Shown in pieces: positions 1-12,780 of a stretch of 64,000 nt of DNA (positions are counted from its first letter, which is position 1; each line of letters opens with the position of its first letter). The notes under the pieces were generated by a model. That model saw nothing but the letters and a program-made list of their open reading frames with translations, made no database searches and was not told where the DNA came from. The stretch comes from Cristatella mucedo (lineage: Eukaryota; Bryozoa; Phylactolaemata; Cristatellidae), in NCBI GenBank assembly GCA_009760855.2, contig WPIO01000118.1:927501-991500 (forward strand), written 5' to 3'. The position numbers and the translations under genes were made by a program.

Positions 1-329
1 CGCAGAAACAGGACAACTGAGCAAAAACGCACAACAATTTCGATCGTTTAAAGGTAAGAAACATCATGCAGGACCATGCATACCATGAAATGCTGACAGC
101 ATGATCATGTCCACCATTTCCTTCAATGGAAGCTGTGTGATGTCACCAAAGAGAAGCTGTATTTCCTTGATGCCTTCGGCAGAGGGCAAACGTATGGTAT
201 CTTCTGTAACCAGCCTTCCCTGCATTTCTGGAGTTGATTTTAGGTTCCTGAACCGCAGCCGAAAATACACGGATCTAAAAGAGTGAGGCGCTAATGAGCA
301 CTTGTCACTACAAATGCAGCTGCAAATGC

Positions 330-870
330 AAATGTCATGGCTTGACTTCTGTAACTCACTGCTTACTGGTATACCCGCCTGTGCAATCAGGTGCTTACAG
401 CTGGTGCACAACTCTGCAGCTAGGCTTGTCTGTCGTGAGCGTCGCAGTTGCCACATCACACTACTTCTCGCCGACCTGCACTGGCTCCCAGTCAAGCAAT
501 GCATCAACTTCAAGGTTCTGTCACTCACTTTTACGTCTCTTCATTCATTGGCTCCATCCTACCTATCACCACGCAACAGTGCGTGCTGACACTGTTGCGT
601 GGTGCCACTAACCACGCTTGCATGCTGACCGTGTGCATGTCAACCCCATTCAATCGCGTTTCCTTTGCAGCAATTGTAAATCGCCTAGGAGATTACTGAG
701 GAGGCGAGTCGCTTCACAAGATCGCGCACAGGTCTACGCGACCTGCAACCTGTGTCTAGCGAACCCGGTGCGGCAGAGCGTAGACATGCCGATGTGGAAA
801 ACGGGCGGCTGTGAGTTCTCTGTGGGCGCTATATATATTGTATTATATTAAAATTATTATTATTATTGTT
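330..870 (+). mobile_element. LINE family B fragment, internally deleted and interrupted
   Basis: Encodes [18 protein letters not shown] and [15 protein letters not shown], then skips from LAPSYLS to the 3' region. The terminal hairpin is split: GCCTAGGAGATT at about 683-694 and GAGTTCTCTGTGGGCGCT at about 813-830 are separated by some 120 unrelated GC-rich bases. Confidence 0.8.
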
Positions 871-1794
871 ATTCAAGTCCATCCAGATCTAATAAGCACC
901 TGCTCTGCATCTAACTGTTTCTAGACGTCAGGCTGCTGCTAAAGCAACGAAATCCTTGCCGGTTTTGCACAAGAGGAATGCATCAAACGGTGCCGTGTCT
1001 CTTTTAATCTCTGAACCACCACTCCCTAGACTGCACTGGCTACTTTGAATGATCAACCACTGCCCACTAATGGTCTGAATCTTAATGCATTCTCCGAATA
1101 TAAGAACTCTGCTTCAGTATCTTCTCAAGTCATGTTAAGTAACCAAATCACCTGACCCATTTCGGTTTACACAACTGTCGAAACCCATGTGATCTGACTG
1201 AGATACACTTTCAAAGCAGAGATGGCTCGCATTTGCTAGCTGCATTTCTTAGCCGAATGGTTTGGTGCTCCAACTTCGTGGCTATATACACATGTAATTT
1301 GTATAGCACCCAAAGTGAAAATTACTGCCCTGGCCCCTAGCAGAGGGCAGTAGCAGCACAGGTCTTCAGTCGCTCTTTCGATGAGTTGGCTCGATCAGCT
1401 TAAGAGTCCGATACACCTCTCTATCGAGGAGGGTCATGCGGGGTCACTCGACGGTACTCCGAATGAGCAGCAGACCTACAGGTCTAGGATTTAACTGCGC
1501 CAGGGTATTGATCAGTGTGGTTCCGGCTCATTGTGGATACTCAGTGTGGTCACAACGAAGCAATGCCGCAAGCACGAAGTGCTTAGACACAAAAAGTGAT
1601 TCTGGTGGCATTAAATAATAGTGACAGGGCATCTGCGAAGTAACCAAACAGAACTAGAGATATTTTTAGGCACATTAACCTAACCCGAAAGAAAGTATGT
1701 CAATAAATTGATGATAATATTACACCATTTCAATGTAAGTACATAATGGGACAATTAATGTGGGTTGAGCAAATGCTACCTGTCTGCTGGGGAG
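871..1794. other. Unassigned intergenic stretch
   Basis: No credible gene, RNA or repeat recognised. Confidence 0.5.
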
Positions 1795-1865
1795 CGATGT
1801 GATGCAATGTATCTCCGTCTGCAACTCTACAAGGCTACTGAAACCAAGTGTAAGCAATGCCAGAG

Positions 1866-1953
<88 letters not shown>

Positions 1954-2560
1954 CTTTCTATTGTGCGCTCTAAGCATAAGCGACTTTCAGTGCCCGTGTG
2001 GTCGCCAAAACTGATTGTATCTCGGTTAAAGTAGTGAAAGCAAGAAGCACAGCTGAGTCAGGAGGCCAGTCGAGGAAATGAGTAGCATGGAAGTAGCAGC
2101 TCAGGATAAGTGGAAAGGATCTGCTACAGCCGGCAGCAGAAGAGACGATGTTTTTGCATAATAATAATTATGGAAGTTAGTTTCACAGCCTAGAACCTGC
2201 AGAACAATAGCTTCTGTTCTCAATAGAATGTAAGCAGAGGAATGGAACAGTTAATTTATTGTCCCTACAGGACCTGAGGTGCACGAGTAGGCTGAAACTA
2301 GTGCAGCAGTTCAGCTAGGTATGAAGGAGCCAAGCCATGGCGGGCCTTGTGGGTCAGTGTAAAAATTCTGCACTATATTCTTCGGTAAGAGAAGTTACTG
2401 CAGCCATCTCAGCAAAGGAGACACATGACCAAAACTCTGGGATTTGTGGATTAACCTTGTAGCCATATTCATCACCAGGAGCACTGGCTTTTTAAAAACC
2501 ACAGCCAAAATTTAACAACAGGAATCTAACCTAGACAGAACCAGGGAGCTAGTTAGATTT
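1795..2560 (-). mobile_element. LINE family A 3' fragment with GA expansion
   Basis: Reverse-strand copy beginning with the complement of the TACATT end (ATGTATCTCCGTCTGCAACT). A GA run of about 80 bases at 1870-1949 has grown at a native GAGAG in the element. The C-terminal reverse-transcriptase region is heavily diverged. Confidence 0.75.
1870..1949. repeat. GA microsatellite
   Basis: About 40 GA units inside a LINE A fragment; frames through it are artefacts. Confidence 0.98.
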
Positions 2561-2597
2561 TTCAAAGCTACTGTATTAGACAGTCATAAATTGTAGC

Positions 2598-3140
2598 ATA
2601 TGTAATGTAATAACTCCGTCTGTAACTCCACAAAGCCATACAGGCTATGTGGATGTTACGCAGGAGAGTTTTGCATAGCGCACTCACAGCCTAAGTGGCT
2701 TTCAGTATGCATTCGGTAGCCAACAGACTTCATTTCATGCAATAAAGAGAAAATGGGAAGCATAGCAGTCAGGTGAGCAGTTGAGGTAGTGAGTAGCATG
2801 GAGGTAGCAGCTCGGGACCACTGAAAAGGGTGAGCCTTAGTCGGCAGCAGGAGAATAGTTGTCGTTGCATAAGAATTGTGGAAGCGAGTCCAACAGTCTA
2901 GAAACTGCAGAGCTAAAGCTTCTGCTGCCAACGGTCTTTAAGCAGAAGAATGGAACAGCTAATTAATTGTACACACAGGACCTGACGGCACGAGGAGGCA
3001 GAAACTGGTGCAGCAGTTCAGCTAGGTAAGGTGGAGCCAAGCCGTGGCGGGCCTTGTGGATTAGCTAAGAACTTTGCTCTGTATCCGTTACATAATACGT
3101 AATGGCTAGCTTCGGAAGTGGTCTTCTTAATCAAGCTTTA
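2598..3140 (-). mobile_element. LINE family A 3' fragment
   Basis: A second reverse copy directly behind the first. Its minus-strand frame keeps SLLHEMKSVGYRMHTESHLG and the NYSPTADYG-like zone typical of the family's 3' end. Confidence 0.75.
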
Positions 3141-3276
3141 CAACTTTAAGTAGTTATCAAATAGGAAACATAAATTCTGAGCCAATGGTGACGGTCGCAC
3201 TACAGCATCGAAAGGTGTGATGTGGCAGCGAGGAATACAAGAAAAGGGTGAGAGAAAGAGAGAAAGAGAGAAAAAG

Positions 3277-3352
3277 AGGGAGGGAGGGAGGGAGGGAGGG
3301 AGGGAGGGAGGGAGGGAGGGAGGGAGGGAGGGAGGGAGGGAGGGAGGGAGGT
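3277..3352. repeat. GGGA microsatellite
   Basis: About 19 GGGA units preceded by an AGAA-rich stretch. Confidence 0.97.
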
Positions 3353-3944
3353 TAGTCAGACAGATGAAAGAATGGAACCGGAGAAAGAGTCAGGACTTGC
3401 TGCACACCTTTACTCTGTGTAGGAACAATCAGCGACTGATAAAGCTAGGAATCTTCCTCAGCTATTTCCATGGAGCCACGAAGATAAGGTAAACGCTAGA
3501 CCGGATAGCTTTCCTATCCACGATCTCAAAAAAACTTGATCGCATCTCATCATTCGAAGTAAGAACTGAGTGTGTGGCTACTAAAGATGAGAATGGTCGA
3601 TAGACTGACAAAAACTGAGAAGAATAGCCACATACTACTTTCCAACATGGCTAGAGAGGTGCCGTGAACAGAAGCACGAGCAAAGTTGGCATAATCATTG
3701 AAAGGTTGTAAAGTAGAGTTCCGAAGTGGAAGTGTTAAGGGGCTAGAACATCTACCTCTAGTACAATGGTAGGCAACTAGCAACTTTGCTTCCGGAGACG
3801 ACCCGAAGGCATAATGGGGAGGCTGAAGCAGCAGCCAGCAGCAATAGTAGCCAACAGTACGCAGCAAGATTAGCAACAAGATATTGAAACCCGACAAGTG
3901 GGTAGTGTGAGAGCACACCGGAAGAGCAAACAAGCTCGGCCGTT

Positions 3945-4096
3945 GGTTTCGAGCAGTGGTTAAGGTGCTCGTCTCGGCCAAGGCCAAGGTGAATGCATTT
4001 GATGACTGAGGTCGTGGGTTCAAGTCCCAAGGCAAATGTTAAGTGCCTGAATAGAGATTAAGTTCTCTTAGGGCACTATACAAATGAATTATATGT
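3945..4096 (+). mobile_element. SINE1 copy with short insertion
   Basis: The B box GGGTTCAAGTCCC fits the consensus perfectly. About 20 extra bases lie between the boxes (AAGGTGAATGCATTTGATGA). Confidence 0.85.
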
Positions 4097-4490
4097 CTTT
4101 ATAAGCTTGATAGAAAGGCTGGTACAAGAAACGAAGCGACCTGTAAGCCGGACAACGATCTTGAAGTTGATTGAATGTTTGATAGGGAGCCAATGAAGCT
4201 CAGACAGAATGGGTGTGATATGGATGCTACACCATTGCCGATAGACCAGACAAGCTGCTGAGTTTTGCTCCAGTTGCAGACGATTAAGGGCACAGGCTAG
4301 AAGTCTTGTACAAAGGGAATTGTAGTAATCCAGGTGCACTGTCGATAATGCATAAACTAGTTTGGCTGTCGAAATCTTTTCTACAGACACCCCGAGTGTT
4401 GAGGCATTCCTTAGCTGAAAGTCAGCTCACCAGACAGTGGAGGCAATGTAATCATCTAACGACAAGTCTTTTTGGAATAGCATGATATAA
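4097..4490 (-). mobile_element. LINE family B relic
   Basis: The minus-strand frame reads VHLDYYNSLCTRLLACALNR and HITPILSELHWLPIKHSINF, clearly the family's C-terminal domain but very diverged. It abuts a SINE1 copy. Confidence 0.75.
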
Positions 4491-5404
4491 TAATAATAAT
4501 AATAATAATAATAGAATAGCAATGCTCAGATTATGGGCAGACGTCACTGGAGTGATGCTAAACAAATTTATCTTGAGGGTAAGGCCTTGAAACTTGAGTG
4601 GACAATATATATAAGCTTGCCATAGCTATTAGATTGGTTTTTTATCGAATAGTATGAGAAAGTTGATGGCCATCGAAGCACGAATGTCGCCAATTATTTT
4701 AGTTTATACCTGCTGCTTAAGCTAAGAGTCGTTGTAAATAACAATGATATTAACATTAATAGCAGCAATAGCTCATTTGCAGGAGGCCTGAGAGGGCTAG
4801 GTTTAAATCTATGCACTCTAAACAGGCAGTAATGGAAGCATGTGAGCTGACCTGGTTAGCGACGATATCACGAAGAATTACAGCACGAATAAGCGCATAA
4901 AAGACACTAGGCATGAACAAAGCAAAACACTGCAAGCAAGGCTGGGTTTTATATCTTGGCTTTAAATGCTGTCACATCAGGGAATGTTGCAATGCCAGTC
5001 TACAATTAGTTTCAGGCTGCAGATGCACAAAAGCTACTAGCACGAGCTCCAAAGAATTAGAGGTTGGCTAGGCTTGACACTAAACAATCCAAGTCGGAGG
5101 AGCAGATAACACAAGGGAAAGCCACGTGAGTTCGTATCACAGATAAGTAAGACGAAGCTAGCCAATGAGTGGCGACCATGAGTGATTCCACCTAACAGCG
5201 AGTGACAATGCATTGAAGACAATGACCTGCTTGACAGGGAAACTCAGCAGATTAAAGAGAAGTGGAGTAATGCTGCAGTGGATCATGATCCACAAACCCA
5301 GCCGCCGAATTTTGCAGCGATTAGTAGGATTCTCACCATACAGGCAGGACAATCTGCATGATCACATTGCCACTGAGTTTCAGAACATGCCACTTCGGGC
5401 AGTT
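4491..5404. other. Unassigned intergenic stretch
   Basis: Starts with a short ATT run at 4488-4515; otherwise nothing recognisable on either strand. Confidence 0.5.
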
Positions 5405-5856
5405 CCATCACAGTGTGAGCATGCAAGTATGGTTAGTGGCAGCATGCACAGCGTCAGCATGCATAAGCACATTAAGGACAAATCACGGGGACCCACTAAA
5501 TGCTGTGATAAATCGATGCGTTTTTAGTCTTTTTAAATGTGGTCATGTCAGGAGATGTCGTGACGCAAGTCAGGAGTGAGTTCCAGGCTTTGGGAGTGTA
5601 AGAACTGAACGCACGGTCTCCAAAGGATTTGTGATTTGTACGAGGTATGGGTAAACAGCTATTTTCCGAAAAGCAGGTGGTACAATGCTTAGCCTGGTGG
5701 GGCAGTAGATCTGATAAATAGGCTGGAGCAACAAATGAAGGGACCTAAAAGAGAGTGAAGTGACACAATCTTGAAGTCGATGTGTTACTTGACTGGGAGA
5801 CAGTGCAGGTCGGCTGGAAGTGGTGTGATGTGGCAACTGTTCACGTCAGACAGACC
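5405..5856 (-). mobile_element. LINE family B fragment lacking its 3' hairpin
   Basis: The reverse copy runs from the 3' untranslated region (GTTAGTGGCAGCATGCACAG) into the [10 protein letters not shown]-type coding region. The hairpin and ATT tail are absent. Confidence 0.8.
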
Positions 5857-6344
5857 TGTCTTTTTCAAGCGTGCACGGAACCAAACAAAGTCAACGTCCC
5901 AGCAGCACGAGCCAGAGCAACGAACACTACCCTTTACCACACCACAGAGTGGTCAATCTAGCATTGGTGGCGGCAGCTACTGCTATGCTCAGCTTCAGGT
6001 GCCACCTGCCAAAAACCGTTTGAAAGTTTTTGTGGGTTGAGTGTCTAGGGTGGCAGCATCTGAGACTGTGTGCGCTTCAGGCAGCAGGATAGCTTACTTG
6101 GTAGCTAGATAAATGCCTGAAGAACTCTCCAAACCCTGGTGTGCCTAATGGTCAGGTGAAATAGCCGGATGCATTTTTCCATGACTGCAACACTTCATTA
6201 TTCCAAAAGTAACTGCTAAGCTTGCACGGGCACTAAAGAAAGGTAGACGACCCATAGCAAATGTTTGTTTACCACAAACCAGAAACACATCCAGAAAGTG
6301 TCTCAGCGATTCCACCGTTCGATGCAGTTGGGGTTTTGTGTGAA

Positions 6345-6918
6345 TCCACTTCTTGCCGACCTGCACTGGCTACCAGTCTAGCAACGGATCGACTTCAAGG
6401 TCTTGTCGCTCACTTTTAGGTCGCTTCATTCTTTGGCTCCAACCTATTTCGCAGATCTACTCCCCCACCAGGCCAAGCATCTTACCACCCGCTTTTCGGA
6501 ATCCAACAGTCTACAAATACCCCGTACAAACCTCAAATCCTTTGGAGACCATGCGTTTAGTTCGTATGCTGCCTAAGCCTGGAACTCCCTCCCGACTTGC
6601 ATCATAACATCCCCTGACTTGACCACATTTAAAAAGAACTTAAAACACACATATTTAGGACAGCATTTAGTGGGTCCCTGTGATTCGTCCTTCATGTGCT
6701 TATGCATGCTGACAATGTGCATGCTGCCACTAACCACATTTGCATGCTGACCCTGTGCATGTCACCCCTAACTATGTTTTTCATGTTTTTTATCAAGCAT
6801 AATATTACTCACCATTCAATCGCGCTCCCCTTGGCAGCAAATGTAAAGCGCCTAGAAAGAGATTAAGTTCTCTGAGGGCGCTTTATCAAGTGCATTATTA
6901 TCATTGTTATTATTATTA
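6345..6918 (+). mobile_element. LINE family B 3' fragment
   Basis: Begins at LPTCTGYQ-frame DNA (CTTGCCGACCTGCACTGGCT) and keeps the full 3' region, the hairpin and a mixed ATT/ATC tail. Confidence 0.85.
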
Positions 6919-7643
6919 ATCCAAAACATCATCCCTCACCACGATAAGCAGAAAAATCGCTAGTCTCAAGGACCAAAGTCTTGAAGGTATGCAGGATGGT
7001 GTCCATGGTTCATAAGAGTCGACCCTAGGCAACTGAGGTTGAATAGGCATACTAGCTATCAGAGATGAGCCCAGTGAGATGCTAGAAAAAAATGGTTTTA
7101 AATTTTAGTCAAAACTTCTACTGATGGGGCTTCAGTAGAATCGCTGGTGTCAGCAGCATCAAGGTCAAGTTTCGAGTAAGAGCCTGCTAAGATACTGCCT
7201 GCCGCTTTGGGGGGGGGGGCTTTGTATGATACCACCCACCTCTTCTGCCAAAATGTAGAATCATTCATGCTGGCATCGCTGCTACTGCATGTTCTATTTC
7301 TTTCCCTTTCTTTCCCTGCTAAGACCTTTTCCCTGGGTCATGCGGTCACGGTATGGCATTATGACTCATCCGACGAATCACACGGTCAGCGCTTGTCTCC
7401 TGGCTCAAAGTAGCCGAGCGAATGTCACGGAGCCCTTGGCTGCTGTTGAGCTTAATGGAGAACAGATTGTCGTCGTCATTCATTAATTCCTGCCCCTGCA
7501 CCAGGCCGTCCTTCGTTCGCATTCCAGGGACATGTAGGTGGAGATGGTTGGGTAGTAGCCCCATCAGCACAAACAGATCCAGGCACGTGCACACGTTTTG
7601 GCCAAGCACTAACTGAGATGAGGTGGACCCGGTAGTGACATTT
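6919..7643. other. Unassigned intergenic stretch
   Basis: Contains a ten-G run at about 7210. Open frames of 60-87 codons overlap on both strands without similarity. Confidence 0.45.
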
Positions 7644-9651
7644 TTTGAGGAGCGGTACTTTTTTTTTACTGAATTCCTGCCAGTCGGACACTAAACAGAT
7701 TTATAAGACAGTAAATCATTTATTGGCCAATCTTGTGAAGTCTGACTCCCCAGATATTCAGGGCTCAGCCGAAAAGTTTTCAGCCTTCTTTACTGAAAAA
7801 ATTGTGCACATTCGTGCCTCCATTAAGCCCCCTCCGATTAAAGCAATCGCGGTTCCACAACCTGTGACCTTCCTTAAAAGGTTCTCCGAGGTTTCTGCAT
7901 GCGATGTGGCTACCTTAATAAGGTCTAGCAAAAAGAGCTCGTCCCCTGGAGACCCTATACCCTCATCTCTGTGGTCTTCACTAGCAGACCAACGGAGCCC
8001 TGCCATAACCAAGATTTTTAATGCTTCTCTGGGAAAAGGGGTCGTCCCCAAGTCCTTCAAATCGGCAATAGTTGGACCCATTCTTAAAAAGCCTGGATTA
8101 GACACAGAGGTCCTTGCAAACTATCGCCCAGTTTCCCTTCTTCATTTCTTATCAAAGATTCTTGAAAAAATTGTTGCTAAGCAGCTGGTTGAACACATTG
8201 AAAATAATGGAATGTCAGAAACATTTCAATCAGGGTTCAAGAGGCAGCACTCCACTGAAACTGCTCTCCTCCGTGTTAACAATGACATTCAACGTGGCAA
8301 CGACGACGGGAATGTCACTGCCCTAGCTTTGCTAGATCTGTCTGCTGCCTTCGACACCATTGATCACGAGGTTCTGCTTGAACGATTGAGAACAACGATC
8401 GGTCTGGCAGACGAAGCACTGGCATGGTTTAAATCATACTAGTCTGATCGAGTTCAATCCGTGTCGTGTGGGGGTCAGGTCTCACAAACAAGAAGGGTCA
8501 CCTGTGGAGTCCCTCAAGGGTCCGTACTCGGCCCATTGTTGTTCTCCATTTATACACAACCCCTGGGAAAAGGCATTAAGGCCCATGGAATAGGATATCA
8601 CTTCTATGCTGATGATACTCAGTTGTATTTGTCATTCAAACCGTCGGAATCTGCTGCAGCAACTGAGAAACTGAATGCTTGCCTTGCCGATATTCGATCC
8701 TGGATGTCGAAAAACTTCCTGAAATTAAATGATGATAAAACCGAACTGCTGCTCATAGGACACCCTAAGCGTGTGGCTGGATTAAAAGGCTTTGCTCTTC
8801 TAATAGTTGATGCTATTGTGCGACCATCACCGCGTGCTCGAAATTTAGGTGTCGTTTTCGACAACTGCCTCAATTTTAAAAGCTTCATTAAGAAGACTGC
8901 TTCTACAGCTAACCATCACGTCCGATCCCTATCTAAGATCAGGAGCTGTCTCCCACAGTTGCTTGTAAAAAATTCAACAAGCTCCGTAGTTCTGTCTCGG
9001 CTTGATTATTGCAATTCCTTATTGGCTGGGCTGCCAAAGAAAGCTATTAGACCACTGCAGCATACTATGAATATGACTGCAAGGCTAGTCTTCAAGTCCC
9101 AGCGGTTTGAGCACGTGTCTCCTTTGCTAAAAGAGCTAGGATGGATGCCGGTTGAGCAACGGATCCAGAGCAAAGTTCTTACGCTGACCCACAAGGCCTG
9201 CCACGGCTTGGCTCCTTCGTACCTAGCTGAACTACTGCCCCAGTTTCAGCCTGTTCGCACCCTCAGGTCCTGTGTGGACAATAAATTAGCTGTTCCATTC
9301 CTCTGCTTAAAGACCGTTGGCGACAGAAGCTTTAGCTTTGCAGGTCCTAGACTGTAGATTTCGCATCCACATCTCTTACGCAATGACAACTACTCTCCTA
9401 CTGCCGACTATGGCTCATCCTTTTCAGCGGTCCGGAGCTGCTACTTCCGTGCTACTCACTACCTCAACTGCTCTCCTGACTCTGCTATGCTTCCCACTTT
9501 CTCTATGTTGCATGAGACAAAGTCTGTTGGCTACCGAATGCGTACCGAAAGCAGCTTAGGCTGTGAGTGCGCCATACAAAACTCTCCTGCATAACACCCA
9601 CCTGGTCTTTATGACTTTGTGGAGTTACTGACGGAGATACATTACATTACT
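7644..9651 (+). mobile_element. LINE family A (CR1/L2-like), best reverse transcriptase copy
   Basis: 5'-truncated non-LTR retrotransposon. One frame covers nearly the whole reverse transcriptase: NYRPVSLL, SAAFDTIDH (first catalytic Asp codon at 8353), [13 protein letters not shown] from 8506, and YADD at 8605-8616, then [15 protein letters not shown] and the C-terminal domain ending [16 protein letters not shown] at 8440-8442 is the only internal stop. The frame is lost at 9355, where related copies read GPRLWNSLP. The 3' end is GGAGTTACTGACGGAGATAC plus TACATT repeats. The endonuclease is missing. Confidence 0.9.
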
Positions 9652-9907
9652 TTAATAGGAACTAATTAAAGATGGTCAGCACCTGCTGCACGGGCTCACT
9701 TGAAAGGTTTTACAAAATGCTCTGCCTACAAACTCCTTTGCAGGTGATTACGCATCAAGAGGAGTTTCGGAAGCCGCAGGTCTGTGGGAAACTTTTTGAA
9801 AAGGGGTGACCTTGGAAGTTGCCAAAGAACCGAGGTAGATCCAATCGAAAAAAGTGTGTCTGATGAATCGAGATTGTGGTGCCAGAAGTCACCTTCCACA
9901 TGCAACA

Positions 9908-10060
9908 CGAGCTAGTTTGGTCCAGCGGTTAAGGGGCTCGCCCCGACCAAGGTCTGGCTGAGGTCGTGGGCTCGAGCCCCGAGGCATATGTGAAACGCCT
10001 GAATAGTGATTAAGTTCTCTTATGGCGCTATACAAATGAATTATACATTATATATATATT
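9908..10060 (+). mobile_element. SINE1 copy
   Basis: A box TGGTCCAGCGG, B-box region GGGCTCGAGCCCCG, hairpin tail, then a TA-rich end. Confidence 0.88.
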
Positions 10061-10119
10061 ATATAAGACTGGGGCCACTTTGAGAACGCATCTACCACCA
10101 TTTTGAAATAGTGGTTGCC

Positions 10120-10930
10120 GAGAGGTAATGTATTGTAACCACCTGTAACTCCACAAAGGGTATGTGGGTGTTATGCAGGAGAGTTTTGTGTAGCACACTC
10201 ACAGCCAAAGCGGCTTTCGGTGGCCAACAGACTTCATCTCATGCAACAAAAAGAAAGTGGGAAGCATAGCAGAGTCAGGAGAGCAGTTGAGGTACTGAGT
10301 AGCATGGAAGTAGCAGTTTAGGACGGCTGGAAAGGATGTGCCATAGTCGGCAACAGGAGAGTAGTTGTTGTGTAAGTATCTTGGAAGTGAGTCACAGCCA
10401 CAGCTTAGAACGTGCAGAGCAAAAGCTTCTATCGCCAACCGTCTTTAAACGGAAGAATGGAACAGCAGATTGTCCATACAGAACCTGAGGGCACGAGGAT
10501 GCTGTGTATGGAGGAGCCAAGTCGTGGCAGGCCTTGTGGGTAAGTGTAAGAGCTTTGCTCTGTATTCGTTGGTCAACCGGCAGCCATCCTGGCTCTTTCA
10601 GCAAAGGACACACATGGTCAAACCTCTGGGATTTGCAAACTAGCCTAGCAGCTGTATTCAAAGCCAGCTGCAGTGGCCTAGAGGCTTTTTCTGGTAGCCC
10701 AGTCAAAAAGGAATTACAATAATCTAGCCGAGACAGAACTATGGAGCTAGTTAAATTCTTTGCAAGCCACCGTGGAAGACAGCTTCTAATCTTAGATAGG
10801 GATCGGACGTGATGGCTAGCTGTGGTAGTGGCCTTTTTAGCAAAGTTTTTCTCCAAGGTCAATATGAACCGCCCAGCAAGGGACTCTCTGGGTCAATCCA
10901 AGAATTCAAAGTTTCTGGCGATGGGTGCTT
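10120..10930 (-). mobile_element. LINE family A 3' fragment, about 0.8 kb
   Basis: The minus-strand frame at 10392-10862 reads [37 protein letters not shown] and GWLPVDQRIQSKALTLTHKA, the conserved post-catalytic C-terminal domain. It is 5'-truncated. Confidence 0.88.
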
Positions 10931-11404
10931 GATTTAGATGCAGTGTGCAAGCCTCGAGGAAAAAACTTGACGTGGGTATCTACACCTGACCATCAGACGT
11001 TGTTTCTAACATTGGCTTTACTTTTGGCTATTCTCAGATGGTCGCAATGAAATCTTGCATGAGCTGACTACAGAAGGAAGTGGCTATGACTAACATACCC
11101 TTCCTCTGAAGTAACCATCGATCACGTGTTCCATCGTTGTATTATCGACAGCAGTAACTGCTGGTCGGAACCATAACAGTTTGTTAAGTTACGAAGCAAA
11201 GCAAAATAGTCAAGATGGAAAACGATAGTCTAAGGAGGAGAGTCTCCATTAATCGGTATCTGCAGTCGTGACATGGTATCGGCGTGGCACAATCTTCTGA
11301 CCGCCCACAATCAATTAAGTGTTCAGATAGATATCACCACGGCCTATCGCTGCATGCATGGCATAGCAGCAATGGGTAGAGTGCTTGTCGTAGGGCGAAT
11401 AGTA

Positions 11405-12618
11405 GTGACACGTAAGAACTGATAATCATACCACCCACATCGGTGGTCACATTCTAGATCTCGTGATCACTAAGGATGTCCTCCCCACTGACCTTGTGGT
11501 GTGCCTACTGACCCTCTAAGATCATTGTTCGGTCTGTTCGGTTTACATTTCCTGTTCCCTTGTACGTACAGGGTGATGTCGAACTTGCCAAATGACGTAA
11601 CTTACAAAGCATTGACATAGACAAGTTTTTGAAATCTGTTTGTAATGCAGGTCTTCTTGATCTGCATTCAGACTCGACCAGCAGCCTCGATATCCTCACT
11701 GATGCGATGAACATGACACTCGGGAGTGCTCTTGACAAGCATGCTCCCGTTCATTCAATCAGCATTCAAAGTCGTGGAGATTCCTTTCAATTTAGAAAAA
11801 AAACTCCTAAAGATGCGCCGTGTTAAGCACAGGCTTGAATGTCGTTTCAAGAAATTGGGGTCTGATGCATATCTAGTCAATTTCAAAGACTTCCTTCGAG
11901 TTTACACCCAAAAGCTTAAGAAAACCAGGGCTTCTTTTTTCATTAGAAAGCTGAATTCCTGCCAGTCGGACCTTAAACAGATTTATAAGACAGTAAACCA
12001 TTTACTGGCCAATGCTGTGAGGTCTGACTCCCCAGATATTAATTGCTCAGCCGAAAAGTTTTCAGCCTTCTTTACTGAAAAAATTGTGCACATTCGTGCC
12101 TCCATTAAGCCCCCCCCCTGCGACTAAGGCAATCGCGGTTCCACAACCTGTGACCTTTCTTAAAAGGTTCTGCGAGGTTTCTGCATGCGATGTGGCTACC
12201 TTAATAAGGTCTAGCAAAAAGAGCTCGTCCCCTGAAGACCCTATACCCTCATCTCTGTGGTCTTCACTAGCAGACCAATGGAGCCCTGCCATAACCAAGA
12301 TTTTTAATGCTTCTTTGGGGAAAGGGGTCGTCCCCAATCCTTCAAATCGGCAATCGATAGACCCAGCCTGGATTAGATACAGAGGCCCTTGTAAACGAGC
12401 TGCTACTTCCGTGCTACTCACTACCTCAACTGCTCTCCTGACTCTGCTATGCTTCCCACTTTCTCTTTGTTGCGTGAGACGAAGTCTGTTGGCTACCGAA
12501 TGCGTACCAAAAGCCGCTTAGGCTGTGAGTGAGCTATACAAACTCTCCTGTGTAACACCCACATGGTCTTTATGACTTTGTGGAGTTACAGACGGAGATA
12601 CATTACATTACATTACTG
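11405..12618 (+). mobile_element. LINE family A, copy with internal deletion
   Basis: Starts in the endonuclease C-terminus (THIGGHILDLVIT, then a DH motif preceded by a stop) and continues into the region before the reverse transcriptase. At about 12397 it jumps to the 3' end, losing some 1.3 kb relative to the copy at 7644, including the catalytic core. The same TACATT tail closes it. Frameshifts, such as a C run at 12112-12118, show decay. Confidence 0.85.
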
Positions 12619-12689
12619 ATCGGTTGATAGCATTAATTTCCGACCATATAAATAAAGTGAAACCGAGTAACACAAATGTTGTGCTATAT

Positions 12690-12780
12690 ATACATACATA
12701 TATATACACACACACATATATATATATATATATGACTATAAGCTATATATATGACTATAAACTATAGCCATATATATAAA
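12690..12780. repeat. TA/CA microsatellite
   Basis: TATATA runs with CACACA, then repeats of ACTATAA and TATATATG. Confidence 0.9.

Noticed and set aside
1765-2034. Arginine/glutamate or serine/leucine repeat proteins
   Set aside because: They are translations of the GA microsatellite and flanking LINE A; frames exist on both strands.
3217-3492. Open frame with glycine-arginine-glutamate repeats
   Set aside because: Product of the GGGA microsatellite, with no start context or similarity.
9908-10060. Functional tRNA gene
   Set aside because: A and B boxes are present, but the same head recurs with a LINE-like tail in many copies, so it is a SINE.
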